Shown one piece after another: positions 22,172-34,984 of a DNA stretch of 64,000 bases. The position numbers and the translations under genes are program-made. The DNA is taken from NCBI RefSeq assembly GCF_033958435.1, contig NC_134137.1, positions 240,296,501 through 240,360,500 on the forward strand. The letters run 5' to 3'. Under the pieces are notes generated by a model. The model did no database searches. It was given only the letters and a program-made list of their open reading frames with translations, and had not been told where the DNA came from. Source of the stretch: Carettochelys insculpta (Eukaryota > Chordata > Testudines > Carettochelyidae). Numbering within the stretch: the stretch's first letter is position 1; every line of letters starts with the position of its first letter.

Positions 22172-22656
22172 CAGGTTAGTAGAGCATGGAATAGCAAGGG
22201 TCTCTTTTTGTAAAGATAAAGCATAGGTGATATTTAAAGCAAATGTGGGTTGTCATAGGTACAAAGTCCGTTAAATGCCCCAATAAAGTAAAACTCTTTA
22301 AACACTGGCCTTGTCTGCACTGAACCACTGACCCATTGCAGAGAACAGGCATCAAACAAGCATTTTAGCTGCAGTGGTACTGAGCACAGTTAAGCTGCTG
22401 TTGTAGATAAGGGCAAACAACAGCTAAAGATATCAATTACCTTACCCATGACAAGGACAATTTCCCCACCTTTGATATTCACAGTGACCCCAGGCAGACC
22501 ATTTAACTTAACAGACACTTACAGAAACTGCTTTTCTCCCCCTTCCCCGCTCCTTCCTTCTGTCCTATCCAGCTGATTTCACCAGTTTTTATTTCATTTT
22601 TTCTATCTTTCCTTTAAAATCTCTTTGTCTCAGTTATCAGTTATCAGGATTCTCCA

Positions 22657-22777
22657 GGTCTGAAGAAGTGGGTCTGTCCCATGAAAGCTCATCACCTAAT
22701 ACATTATATTGATAGTTTTTAAGGTGCTACAGGACGGCTTTTTTGTTTTGTGAACAGTCAACCATGTCTCTGGTAAT
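22657..22777 (+). mobile_element. Solo Penelope-like 3' tail (subfamily A)
   Basis: The phrases gtctgaagaagtgggtctgt, cccatgaaagctcatcacct and tttaaggtgctacaggacgg are diagnostic. The last 40 bases are diverged (gtgaacagtcaaccatgtct). I find no clear target duplication. Confidence 0.75.
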
Positions 22778-25700
22778 GGCAAGCTGAAAGAAAGCTGAAT
22801 AAAGATTGTCCTTCTCTTTACTCACAGCTTTGCCATCCTCAGTACTGGGCCAGTTGAGCAATGCTTGGTAAAAGTACTGCTGACCTCAAGGGGTTCACAA
22901 ATCAGGCAACAAACCCAAAATAGCATGTCTTTAAAAAAGAACAAATACATGATTCTATTTATTTGCCCTCTTGTTTTTGAGTCTTTAAAGTTCATAAATT
23001 TCAGACTATTTTCTGCAGCGATGAGGGCTCAAAACTTATTTTTTTAAAAAAGGAAAGGTGACACTCAGTGATCTCAATGATCAAGGAGCTGAGGCTTTAA
23101 TGCAAACAGGACATAGGATGAGACTTGTGATAAAAATTAAAAGAGTTGGCAATACTGATTTGTGTTAGAAACCCCAACTGTTAAACACCAAAACCAGGGG
23201 ATTGGCTTAAAGATCATGTTTTCATTTTTTGTTTGTTTGTTTGTTTGTTTTTTGTTTGTGGATGTTCCTTTTCTTTGCCTTCTGTGTTTTGAGCCTTTCG
23301 GCTTCATGCTTTTGAGCTAGTCATCGGCACCAGGTGGGCTGAAATATACTTCTCTTAAATGCAAACTGAGAGTCTCCCAGACACGTATGACTCCAGGAAG
23401 TGGGTCTTTAAGAAAAGCAAAGAATAGCTGGAGGCTCACAATAAAATCGTGACACTTAGCAACACTGGAATTTCAGCAACCATCTTTTTCATATTTCTGC
23501 ATTAGTGTCTTTCTGTTCAGTCCCTACTTAATTCCTGCAGCTTTGGGTATGTGAAATGGCTTTTCTGTGGGGGTTTCCTCCTGGCTTCTTTATGTGGGCA
23601 ATGAGCACTTGCCAATATTTACATATTTTCTAAGCACAGAAAAGAATTTTATTTTAATACTGCATTTCAGCAGCAAAGTTATTTCTTCATGTGTTGCTGT
23701 CAGCCCACCTGATCTAGGTAAGATCTTTTCAAGGAAATGAGGAACCCTTCTCTGAAAAGCATTTTTCTAAGGTTGGCTGGGGAAAAGTTGTACTAACCAC
23801 TGCATTCTCTTTCACCATTCCAGTACTGTCTAGAAAGCTCTAGTTTGTGGTTTTAAGTTGTTTGAGCCTTGCCTACATTACAAAATTAAACCATTCAGTT
23901 TGCAAAATCATTTGTATTTGACATACTGAGCTGTACATACTAATGACCAACTAGTGGCAGACTATAATTTTGTCATCATGGTCAGTGCTAACCATGCTCA
24001 ACAATCCGATCCATCATACACACGCTAAGTATTTGCTGACATCTAGTCAGACCCATTTGCATCTGGCCCAATCCTGTAAAGATGCTCAGCAACCTCAACC
24101 CTCACTGTCTCCAATGCATGTAAAAGACAATCAGCACTCCCAGGATCAGCCCTGTATATTATTAGATTTCAACTAGTGTGTAAATTCTGCAAACAAATCA
24201 TTTCATTTCCCATGCATCTCTCTGGAAATGACAAGAAACGCTTTAGCCTATGAAGCATATTCAAGATAGAAAGCAGACATGACCCAACAAGGTTGAAGCA
24301 TTAATTTTATGTTATAGTCATTCAAACCCCACTAGTTATGATCTCCTAATCAACATATGTTTTAAGCATGCTGCTATCTCTTGATCAATTGCAAAATATG
24401 AAGCTTGATAGTCTGATCAAATAGGCGGCCACTTTGAAAGGAACTGAGCTACTCCCAGAATGTTCCTTCTGTCCATCAGCCCTGCCAGTCATTTGCCAAG
24501 AAGAGTACCACATACACACTGTGATTATCAAAGGATAGGACCAGAGCCAATGAAAACACAGGAATCCTCCATCAAGGGACATAAACCTATGAACTAGGAA
24601 AATGCAACTCCCAGGGACTACCCCATGAAAGGAGGTTCACAGTGGACAGCATGCAGCTAATGAAATAGCTCTACGTCATCCTTTTTCCTAGTCCTCAATG
24701 TAAGGGCATAATAGAATGCTCTGTTCTCCAGCTTTTTTTGGGTAGCACAAGGCTCAGAGTGGGCCTTGCAGTCAGAATGTAAGCTAAAGCAACTTTGAGG
24801 CTGTTGTAATTTATACCAGGGGCTTGGTCAAAAGTATGGAAGCTCATGCTTAAGCCACCCTCCCCCAGTTTCCTCCTGTGCCAAAGGAGGAATAGAGTGG
24901 AGAAGTAGGATCTATATGCCTAAACACTCTGGTGCTCACTATTTTAGCGTGCTGGCTGGAAGTCAGGGTGTGGGGCAGTTAAAGTGTTTGAACAGTCATG
25001 ATGACTCACCCTGTAGTTTGTGGCAGAAACAGTTTCCTTTGCCTGCCTTACAACATCGTCTACAGATAAATTTCAACACAAGATGCGGGAGACACAAAGG
25101 AGTCAACAGAGCTGCTGCCAGGAGGGAACAACAGTGTATGGTGAGCTAGCAAGCTTTCTATGGACTAAGCAGCACTGGCAGAGTGAAATTTGCCAGCCTG
25201 GACTCATTTTCACTGACACGCCTGGAGCAACCTGAGTAGTAATGAAGCTGCAAACCACTTTCCCCCACATGTGTTCAGAAAGCTGCCCTGGAACATCCAG
25301 CTCCTGCAGCCACTCTCCCCAGCAGCTGCTGTCATCCCCCATCAAACTCCTCCACTAAAATCAGTGAGAGTTGACAGACTCTGGACTGTTTTGCTAAGCC
25401 AGAAGTGCGCTAGAGGCAGCTGCAGCACAGAGCTGAGATTGGTATGTTTCTGAGCAGCTTGGAAAGAGAGGGTCAAAATGTAGGAGGGTGCAGAAGAAGA
25501 AGGAAAAAAGTGGAAGGATTTCACTATCCTACCTGGGGATGTGGGAGTAGAGGAGAAGGGGGGGAAGAGGCTAGCAGAGTTGAGATGAGGGGAATTAGGA
25601 AAAAGCAGAAGAGCTATCACAGCAACTAGGCAGGGAGGGATAGAGAATAGCCTCTGTCTTGCAAGGGGAGAGGAGGAAAGAAAGAGAAGAAATAAAAAGA

Positions 25701-26104
25701 GTCGCCCTCTTACAGCAGTGCAGAGGCGAGAAGACACACCCCACTTCCTGATAGGAAAGTAGAGAGGACAGGAGTCCACTTCTCACAGTTGTGAGTGAGG
25801 CAGGGAGCAGATGAAATAATGAGTACAAAGCTCCTCCCTCATAGCCAGGGCTGTTTCTAGGCCAAATGACAATGAGCCTCCTCAGTTCCATTTATTAAAC
25901 TTCTGAAAACATTTTGTTTTTTTTGCATTTGTAGCCCATTTCATGACTTTGATGCATGATTTGCATGCACAATTTATCCCTATCATGTAAGAAGATAAAT
26001 TTGCGAGCTAGGATCTGAAAATCTCTATTTATGCATATCATTGTTGCTCATTGAGTCTGCAGACATCAAACCAAAATGGCTCTCTGTAACCACCTACAGG
26101 TTAC
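22778..26104. other. No gene recognised; AT-rich intergenic DNA
   Basis: It includes a (GTTT)n run at about 23228-23270. About 25,450-25,700 is purine-rich on the plus strand and about 25,640-25,890 gives chance minus-strand frames rich in Ser/Leu. I found no exon with splice signals plus a recognisable protein. Confidence 0.5.
23228..23270 (+). repeat. (GTTT)n microsatellite
   Basis: Several tandem GTTT units precede a T run. Confidence 0.9.
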
Positions 26105-26180
26105 TGATGTACCTAAACCTGGGACCTCCAGAGCTTAGTGCAGAAGCCTGTACAATTTGACCTCAAGGCATACACACAAA
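26105..26180. repeat. Short SINE-like repeat fragment (copy 2)
   Basis: It shares acctgggacctccagagctt and the next bases (agtgca) with the copy at about 3067, in the same orientation. It is probably a tRNA-SINE relic and the family is not certain. Confidence 0.5.
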
Positions 26181-26329
26181 GACAAAAATGTTTCTTTTCA
26201 GCTTATAAAATCTTTTCAGTTTTAAGAATAACTGAAATATCTAACATCAAGATATCGGACAGTGCACCAACATTGGGTTGACCTGTATCAACCAGTGGGT
26301 CACAGTAGGTGCCAGCCTTAAAATGTTAT

Positions 26330-28685
26330 CTGTAATCCTTTAGCTCGAAAGGTCACTTTTCGTGCCTGAGCCCTCACAAACTGAAGCTCACCATCGTACA
26401 GATTCAAAGACTGACCAATGGCATTTTCAAGTAATAAAATAGCAAAAGCAATGTGAGTCTTTCATTGGCCATCATCAATTCAGATATGTTTTAGGGAGCC
26501 TGAGCTTTGAAAAACTCACCCTCGCCACTGTGACCATCAGAGTGGGCAGAATCCATAAAGCTCTCCACACATTAGGAAAAGTGCCCCTCATCTCTGCATC
26601 CTGAATGAACTGGAGAACTTAGCGTGCTTGACTACTTCCCATGTTGCAAAATATGACAGATGTTGTCCAATTCAACACAGAGGTCTTTATCATGACGTCT
26701 AAACCTTCCCCATGAGTCAGCCTCCAGTGAAGGTCCATGAAGTTGTTTAAGAGCATTTTTGGTCTGCTTATAGCTCACTAATATCATACAACCCCCCTCC
26801 TAGCCCCCTACCCCAGGCCTCTTTGCAGAGCTTCATTTGTCCAAACCTTCCTTTGACAGACACTCAAGCAGTGTCACCATGCACCCATCTTCCCATCACC
26901 TCATCTTTGCCTTATAACAAACTGTCTCTTATTCCAATGACTACAAGTTACCTGGGACAAAGGCTCAACTGTGCAGTGATGGCATTTTCAAAACTCTTGT
27001 CCCTGTAGACCACAATGAAATCAAAGAGGTCTCTCAGCAAAGTTGTAGTGATTGCAATGTCCATTGACTGCGTTTGTGATCCTTGGAATAGGATATCAGG
27101 TCAAACCATAATAGAGACCAGAAATTTGAAGTCAGTTACCTGGCTTGCCAGGCTTTGCATTTTGTGTGCGATTCTGGCCACGACTGCACCAGTTCCATCA
27201 GCATATTGAAAACCTCAGTCACTTGGTACCTCACTGACCTTTTATGCTCTCAATGCAGCTCTCCCAGTGAGTGTCACTTAGCTTCATGCTCAGATTTGTC
27301 ATACTGTCCCTGAAGACCTTCCACCTGATAGCTGAAGTTGAAAATAGGATGTATATCTTTTGTAGAACCTCCTGGAGGCTAAAAATAAAGTAGTATGGAG
27401 ACACACATCTCACAGAGCTAGAAAGGACCTTGGGAAGTTATTAAGTGCAGCCCCTGCCCCCCACCCTCTTGGCAGGACCAAGCACCCTCCCCCCCTTTTT
27501 TTTTGGAATCTGTTTGCCCCAGATTCCTAACTGGCCCCCTTAAGGATTAAGCTCACAACCCTGGGTTTAGCAGGCTAAGGTGCAAACTACTGAGCTATCT
27601 CACCCCCTGCTATAGTCACTGCAACAAGGTTGAGGGAAGGGAAAATGCTCTCAAATTCAACATAAGGAACCTTGCAAACACACCACTGCTTCTTCTTTCA
27701 TGTCAGTCTCATTGTCATAGTCCTGGCCACAGCAGTCCTGAAACTTTACTTTATTCCAATTCAAAACATTCATAAACAGTTCTGTTAGGCCTTTTCCAGT
27801 ATAATCATCCAGACCATACGCAGAGGAAGTATTCCTTTACTTGGAAACAGCCATCCTCATCATCAACAAACTGTAAATGGCATCTTTTCACTGTGAATAC
27901 TACTGGGAGTTCAATCCCTTTGCCAAGCCACATCAGTATGCTACCTAGCACCTTCTTTGCCATGAGGTTCATCAGTTTTGCTGCCATAATGGTTCATAAC
28001 TTCTTTACATGACCCACCATAGATGCTCTTGCATGAAATCATTGTATTTTCCAAGGAGTTCTACCAAACTGAGATTACCATTCTGGTTCAGCAAACATTT
28101 TATTCAATGAGCCCTAGAAATCCAAATTACTCTTTGCAAGGAAGAGAATTCAGATCAGATGCTCCAGCGTGTTTCTCCAATGCTGGATTTATTCATTAAT
28201 AATGCACTGGTTTTCTGTATCTTTGTATTTATGAAGCTTGACCTGGGTTAGATTTGGAGTAGGCCATAAAATGGCCAGGTGACCTTTCATGTTGCTTCAG
28301 AGCATCAGCTGAATTATGCCATTAGTTGTACCTGGAAAGCACAAGCAATGATTTGGCATTCTTCTCAAATATTTTGCAAGAAAAACAAAACACAGTCAGT
28401 TGATTTCAAGTGAACAAGCAACATCAATTCACTTTCTCCCCATTCTCCAGTGCTCTTTCACAGTGTAACACTGAGAAGTGTTGCATTTGCTCATTACTGG
28501 AAATGTCATAGCCTCAGTTTTGCCTGACCCATTCAAAATTGTATAATCAATACCGGCAGAATTTAGGCTTGCTGGCCATAAAGCAGGATCTGATGTATTG
28601 GTTTGTGGTGTGCATTTTTTCTCAATGTTGTATGTCATCACACAAGGCTGAATCTTCTTTGTCATTACTCTCCTTTTCATATGGA
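26330..28685 (-). pseudogene. Decayed hAT transposase (ZMYM1/DUF4371-like)
   Basis: Read on the minus strand from right to left, fragments in shifting frames follow the order of this hAT transposase family. First, at 28680-28435, is the N-terminal DPALWPASLNSAGIDY...FPVMSKCNTSQCYTV domain. At about 27990-27790 come the catalytic-domain relics (TVKRCHLQFVDDEDGCFQVK). At about 27720-27700 is a relic of the family's GQGYDNGSNM box (GQDYDNETDM), and at about 27640 SLNLV from HSLNLV. At 27410-27235 is EVLQKIYILFSTSAIRWKVF with LSDTHWESCIESIK (family consensus LSDTRWESRIDSIK). At about 26600-26480 is the C-terminal dimerisation motif (TFPNVWRALWILPTLMVTVA, then SFSKLRLPKTYL). Many stops and frameshifts, plus a Cry SINE inserted between SLNLV and EVLQK, show that it is dead. 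By family knowledge it would have catalysed cut-and-paste transposition. A host ZMYM1-type gene relic is the alternative, but a transposon copy is more likely. Confidence 0.75.
27400..27610 (-). mobile_element. Cry-type tRNA-derived SINE, inserted in the hAT relic
   Basis: On the minus strand the head reads GGGGTGAGATAGCTCAGTAG, TTTGCACC..., then the B-box region GGTTGTGAGCTTAATCC and the GGGGGCC segment. These are the tRNA-like A and B boxes of the turtle Cry SINE. The tail (on the plus strand, agagctagaaaggacct) is the usual 3' end. This family is restricted to turtles by established knowledge, so it is strong evidence for the organism. It splits the hAT coding relic and is therefore younger than it. 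Confidence 0.85.
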
Positions 28686-30000
28686 ATCATTTTCATGTGA
28701 GACACATTCTTCTTTACCATCATCTCTCTTCTTTACACCAGCAGAAAAAATGGACAATTCTCCATCATTTTCTTCTAACTTCCATTCCTTACCTTCAAGT
28801 AAACCTGCTAATACCCAGACACGGGGCTTTCATCATTTATGGTTCACACCTCAACTTCTTCTGCACTGAGACAATTGCAACTGAAAAAAGACCAGTCTAT
28901 GTTGTTCTTTCTGTGATATTTTCTCATCACATTTGCCCCTTGTTGCAAAGCAGATTGCAACTGAGCTCTTTGCTTCCTATACTGAGCTCCTGAAGGTTTC
29001 TCAGGGGCATCTATTATTTTCTACAGGGGAAAACAGACAGTATTAGGGAGAATAAAAGTCTATGCTCTGCAGTCCTAGAAAGTCATCAAACATTATGTGT
29101 TACACTTAGCAAAAGAAGTAACAGTATTTCTTTCATACTATTGCTTAGATAGGAGTTTGATATCTCTGGTAGCTCACCAAATATATCTTTTATTAATCAC
29201 TACCTATACTCCTCAAGTCTTAAAGAACAAAGACACTTTCACAGTTTCACAATAAAACAACACAGCTGATGGGTTCTCACTTCACTTCATTTTTCTATTC
29301 ATTGAGTGGAGATGCTACACCCATTGTATACCCATGAGGGCATGGCTGAGAATTTTCTAGGAAGTCCAAGGAAAATGTAGTTCCCCCAAAATTTGGAAGG
29401 TTTGATAAGATTCAGCAAAGGTCCAAAACATTTTAGGTGGTTAATGAAAAATGAATTGACAAAATGAATACCTAAAGCATTTTATTTCAAACATTGTATT
29501 TTCCCTTTTGTTGCAAGCCCCAGGCCCTTTGTCACCTATGACACCTACACCTAAATCTAGCCCTGCATCACGGAAAGATAGGGAGGAGACAAAGGGAGAG
29601 TAAAGCTCCCCCTCTTCCCAGAGGTTGCCAAAAAGAATTAAGGATCCAGAGACAGTGCACTGCACAGCCGGTAGGGAGTGTTCTGGGCTTCTCCACAGGG
29701 TCCTGTGCATATTCTGCCTCTGCTGCAGCATAGGAGGCTAGTGGGCATCTGCTAATTAAACATCAAGAACAGCAAATTAGACCTGAACCTGGGCGTGCAC
29801 TTGGCCATGTTAGAGCTGAATAAGACCCAAAACCATCTGATTTAAGCATAATAGAACTCACCCATATACTGTAGGCCCTTTAGAATGATTCACCAGTTCC
29901 AGAGATACAGTGCCACATTTTGCACCCGCCACTATTTGTAGCACTATTACAATAGTGTACAGCTGAGATCAGGGCCTCGATTGTGGGAGGCACTGAACTA
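28686..30000. other. No feature recognised
   Basis: No exon, RNA gene or nameable repeat was seen. Small open frames (for example 29441-29731 minus) lack recognisable motifs. Confidence 0.5.
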
Positions 30001-30230
30001 ACTTACAGTCAGAAGCAGAAGCAGTCCCTGCCCTGAGACACTTACAGACTCATTGGATGAAACAGACCAAGTGCAGAAATATTATCTCCATTTTACAGCT
30101 GAGGAGCTGAGAGAGAGAAATCACCTCGCTTGTCTCAGGTTACACAAGCAACCTGTGACAGAGTCAGAATTTGAGCTGAGATCTCCTGAGTCCCACTCAG
30201 GGCTTAACCCTAAAACAAGCCTTCCTCTTA
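30000..30230 (+). repeat. MIR-like ancient SINE or related repeat
   Basis: The order is cagtccctgccctgagacac, then attatctccattttacagct, gaggagctgagag, and acaagcaacctgtgacagag, tttgagctgagatctcct. This follows the MIR/CORE-SINE pattern (ttacagatgaggaaactgag, then gtcacacagc, then tttgaacccaggtct). The copy is diverged. Confidence 0.6.
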
Positions 30231-30885
30231 AGTTTCCCTCACAAAAAGTCCTCTACTGATATCATTCAGGAAGGAATGGTCATGCAGCTCCTGATGGTGC
30301 TCCAGAATCCAGCAGTAAGCAATGAAAGTGACAAATGCAAAAAAGGCAAGAAAAATAAATGAACAAAGGAAAGTTGTGAAACAAGCAAAACCATATGGAT
30401 AGCAATGCATGGGAAAATGTTATTGAGTAATCCCAGAAAGCTATAACCACGGAAATGACGCCTCACTCATGTGGTTGTAAAAGAATATAGTTACTCATTT
30501 TCATGCAAGCCAAGTATGCTAATAAGAATTCACCCTAAACACGTGATCATGAGGAAGAAGCAAGGAGGGCAGAAGACTTACTCTTTTGGATTGGCTAGCA
30601 ATTTGATCAACTTATCTCAAGAGATCCAGTTTGCCCAGAAAGATGCCCACCATGTGTAAAACAGTCAGTAGTGTCACCTGAAATGCTAACATGACTATTC
30701 TGGAAACTCTGTACTACGTCGTCTACCAAAGAGAGGAACCTAGAAAAGGGGTAGAGATCCAAGTGGTTTTATATGACACCGGACTATAGATGCCTTCTTC
30801 CCCAGACTTCAACCAACTTTGATAATTCTTGCAGAGACGCAGATCCTCTGACAAAAAATTCAATATAAAAAGGGATCAGTTCACA
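30231..30885. other. No feature recognised
   Basis: This is AT-rich intergenic sequence with only chance open frames. Confidence 0.5.
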
Positions 30886-30889
30886 GATT

Positions 30890-32360
30890 CTTCTTTCCTG
30901 AGCCTATCCAGCTTCAGTGTACCTCCAGCAATCAGGTCACCACTCCTCCTCCCCAGTCTAGCATTAGTTACGTACACAACAGGACAAGTAAAAGAGTAAT
31001 ATTAAAGTTGCAAAGTCAAGCACTAAAATGTTAGGAACTACCACAGATGGCCTGAAGACTGACTGATCAACTTTAAGTCATTACCTTCCGCATATATATT
31101 TGTGGTACAGTGTTTAATTACATGATTACATGCTATTTTTATGATTTTGCAAAGTCATATGCAACCGAAAACAAGATCTCACAACAGGAAAGTAATTTTT
31201 GTAGCTCATGCGTCAGTTGTTGATACATATTTTTATATTTGCATAGGGCTGTACAGATTTGAATGTATTTGTTTTGATTATTGAGGGAAAACATAGCAGT
31301 CGGTATTGGAGTCAAGGATGCCTTGCCATCTTGTGGCAGTTATGAACAATGGCAACACCCAACATACTGTACCTTGACTCAGTTCTTACAGCCTGGGTCA
31401 TCTTGTAAAGTCTGTGTTACGAGCTCAAGCACTTTTGAGACTTAGTATAATCAGTCACAGCCAGGAACCAGCTCTGTGCAGAACTCTCTGGAGACCTGAG
31501 CAGAACACTTCCTTCTTTGACTTGGACCTCATCCCTTATGCCTTTTGGTGGTCAGGCTGCTAATCTCTCCTCCCATGATACATTCCCAGCAAGATTAAGC
31601 TTTCTGGAACTGGGCTGCTGTCCTTCTTCCTATGAAATGATTTAGCTGTAATTTCCTAACCCTAGATGCCCTACTCCAGAGGCCTCCTCACCTGATCTGC
31701 TCTAGTTCTGGATATATCCTTTCTGAGGCTGATCTAATCCAACTTGGACACAACCACAAGAGGGTAGTTACAGAGTCTCCTTCCCTAATCTGATGCAGTT
31801 CTGAAATATCCTCAATAACTAAATAGCATATGCTTCCACCCGTCCTCCTCATCCAGTTCAAAATGCATTCTCCAGTGACTGTGTCTTCTGCTCAGTGCAA
31901 TCAGGTTTCCATTTCACTTTCTAGTGATTAGGTCACCAAACACTTCTGCCTGGCTGAATCCATCTGGGATATACCTCCTCTAGCTCAGTCCAGCTCCATC
32001 ATGCCTTCCAAAGACTAGGTTGCAGATGTCTCCTCAACAGTTCTGTCCATATCCCATACACTTGCTTATGATGACCTCTACACATCCTCCAGCTCGAAAA
32101 CACCAAAGCCAAGTCACAGAAACCTGCTTTCTCTCCTGATGCACTTCCTAAACCTCATCTGAATTCACAGCCAAGATCTTCCTCCCCTGACCCTAGGCAG
32201 CTCTGAGGCACTCTCTAGTCACAGGCTGTCCCCTTCCCTGCTCCCATTCAACTCTGAAACATCCTCCAGTGTTATGGCCAGACACCTTCCTCCCATGTCT
32301 TGGCTGAGCTCAGAACCATCTTTCAATATCGGAGTCAGAGACACTGCTGCCTGAACCTGA
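30890..32360. repeat. Degenerate ~55-60-bp minisatellite (main block)
   Basis: Recurrent plus-strand phrases are spaced about 51-60 bp apart, clearest at about 31,860-32,350: tctccagtgactgtgtc, tctagtgattaggtcacc, tctagtcacaggctgtcccc, tcctccagtgttatggcc. Between them are variants of cctcccctgat(c)cagtccagctctgaaacatcc. The pattern is old and imperfect, with no long open frame. A few units appear earlier at about 30,900-30,960 and again at 34,990-35,225. Confidence 0.5.
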
Positions 32361-32469
32361 TGGATTAATTTATTAATTGATTACCCTGTGGAAATTCCAC
32401 TGTAGTTGTATTTGCATAAAACTACGTAAAACTCAAGAGGTGAATTAGGTGAGGTGGCAGAAGTATTTT

Positions 32470-32690
32470 ATTGATAGATTAATTCAGGAGTTTGCAAACT
32501 GGAAGGGTCATGACCCCTCACAGGGTCAGATGCGGGTCCCAATCTATCAACTCCATGAGGCTGACAGCACTAAGCTCCCATTAAATTAAATTAACCCCCC
32601 TTTTTAATATATAAGGAGGAGGGTGGCATACAGAAGCTTGCTATGTGAAACGGGTCATCAGTACAAATAGTCTGAAATTCAACTACACAA
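32470..32690 (+). mobile_element. hAT terminal fragment
   Basis: The phrase caggagtttgcaaactggaa followed by ggtcatgacccctcac resembles the left end of vertebrate hAT elements (CAGGGGTTTGCAAACTT...). No matching right end was found, so it is a partial relic. Confidence 0.4.
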
Positions 32691-33118
32691 ACAGTAGAGC
32701 CAGAAGTTCCTGTGAGTGGAAAAGACCAGTTCAGACAGGTTATCACAAACCTGCACCCACACAGCTCAATCTGTGAAACAAGCTAACAGCCTTACATCCA
32801 CAGAGTGGAACAATCGTTCCCTCGTGACTTTGGCATGTGTCAGTTTCAGATACATCACAACCAGGTTACAACCCCTCTTCCCAGGATCCAGCTTCAGTGC
32901 ACCCTCCTGCTGTATCAGACAATATCCCCCTTAGTTCTGCATACTGGGACCAGAAGACCATTTTTCAGGTCCTGCAAAGACACTCCCCACCCCACTGCCC
33001 TTCCCGAGAAACTGAGGGACAAAGTGACTTGGACATACCTTTGTGCCTCAGTTACGTACTCTGGGCCCACCCACCCCTCTGTCCCCACTATAAACTATAA
33101 TATCACTTGAGGCTGTTC

Positions 33119-33436
33119 TACTGGTTGAACCTCTCTAGTCCAGCATGCTCATGTCCAGCAACATCCATGGTCCGGTGCAATGTTAGTTATCTGGATGTTC
33201 AGTTATCAAGGGTACAGCCAAATTTCTCATGGTCCCGTTCAGTTTGTTTACAGCCACTAGTCTTGGCTCTCAATGTTCTGTGCTGTTATTTAGCTCTAAT
33301 TTGCCCCTAAGTATCTTCTAAGAGTCCAGTAAACAGTGGAAGTGTTGCTAATGCTGTGAGACAAAATTTTGGAAAATTCTCGTGTTCAGCACCAGTCAGG
33401 TCCTGAGGGTGCTGGCCAAGAGATGTTCAACCTGTA
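33119..33436. mobile_element. Tigger/pogo-like MITE with TA duplication
   Basis: The left terminus is CTGGTTGAACCTCTCTAG and the right terminus, reverse complemented, is CAGGTTGAACATCTCTTG. A TA sits immediately outside each end (33119-33120 and 33435-33436). The TIR resembles Tigger-type CAGGTTGAGCATCCCTAATC. The interior is 314 bp and non-coding. Confidence 0.65.
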
Positions 33437-33479
33437 TTATACTGAAGCATAATCTGTTAAAAAATTTAGGGAATGATCA

Positions 33480-33815
33480 TGGGCAGTACGTTGAACAAAC
33501 AAGAATTAGGAATTCCACCTCGCAGAAAAAGACATAAAAAGATCCAATGGCTGGAAGCAGAAGTTAAACAACTTCACACAATAAATAAGGCTTTCCTGAG
33601 TCACAGTAAGGGTAATTAACCATTGAAACAATTTATCTGTGGCTGTGGTAGATTTCCAATCACTTGAAGTCTTTAAATCAAGCCTGATGTCTTTCTAACA
33701 GAACATTCAAACAGAAACTTTGAGCTTGGTATCTACATTATTAGGTGACTATCTTTGGGTATAAAGATAGTCATACTAGATGAGCACATTGGTTCATTCT
33801 GGGCTCCAAATTTCA
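33480..33815 (+). mobile_element. Old CR1 LINE 3' fragment
   Basis: The phrases ccaatggctggaagcagaag, agggtaattaaccattgaaa, caatttatctgtggctgtgg and tttaaatcaagcctgatgtc match the 3' coding region of an older CR1 subfamily. The copy ends near actagatgagcacattggtt, the equivalent of the CR1 'gatgatcacaatggtccc' segment. Confidence 0.7.
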
Positions 33816-34604
33816 GCCTGTATTAATTTTGGGCTGAATGAGCAGAAGTTTCACCTCCTTGAGTAGTGGGACAGTGTTCCCTCGCTATATGACTGAGACC
33901 TGGGTAGAACTACACCTGTATCACTGAATTCATTTCTAGGTGCCTCATTAGCAGAAAGAAAATAGGGATTGCAGACAAGACCTACGAAAACTATTATGGA
34001 GGCTGGAGGGACTGACTAAGAAGAGGCTATTATATTATCAAAATACATTTAATTTAGCTGATAGTCACTAGGTAGTGGGCATGATAACAAGGAACTGGGA
34101 GAATAACTCAGAACAATTTATTTGCTTCATTTTGCTAGTGGAAATTGTCAACAGGCAATGTTGTGAGATTTGTTTGTAACCAGCAATGATTTACCTGATA
34201 ATTTCTTGGCTTGTGGAGTGGTTGCATGCAGTTTTGAAGTTCACCGTACAAAATGTGATCCGTTTTGATTAGATACGTAAGTCACCAGCTAAAATTTGGT
34301 TCCCTGATAAAATGGTTAACTCTTGGCATGTCGGGTGTGAACACTCATGAGACTGAATTCAAATATCATTTTTCACAAACATTTTACAATATTTTTTAAA
34401 ATGAGCCTTACAAGGATAACCAGGGAAAGTGAACACAGAAGGGGCATGAGCAAAAATGGAGAAAGTTCTTTTTTTGTTTTTTCAGATTAACATTTGTATA
34501 AAACTTATTGCCATTTGCATCCACATCTAGATAACAATCCAGAAGTCTTTGAAAAGAGTGAATCTCAAGGAAGGAGAGGAATTAAGTCAGTGCAAGAGGC
34601 TATG

Positions 34605-34800
34605 ACTCAGAATAATGGGAGGCAGTTAAGAAAGGCCTGAATATCAGGAATATCTTTCTGTCAGTAAGATTGATCAAGCTCTTAAATAGCTTCCCAAAGA
34701 ACGTTCAGAAGCCCCATTGCTTGGGATAGTTAACACATGACTGGACAGCTTGATGAACTACTAACATGCACTGTAGGAGACAATCCCATGTTAGCAAAGT
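34605..34800 (+). mobile_element. Old CR1-like fragment
   Basis: The phrases aatatcaggaatatctttct, gtcagtaagattgatcaagc and agaagccccattgcttggga fit the end of the CR1 reading frame. Divergence is high. Confidence 0.55.
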
Positions 34801-34984
34801 GACATACTGGATCTGAAGTAGCAAGGCTTGTCCATCCATAGGGATGAGGCGTACTTTTCTCCTGAAATGCATATTCCACTTCATGGATGAGGTCTCATGT
34901 ATCTCCTCCCTGAGACCTTTCTCAGTTCCTATATTCTGAATGGAGTATGGATCACACATATAGTTTTCCCCTAAATCAGTCCAG

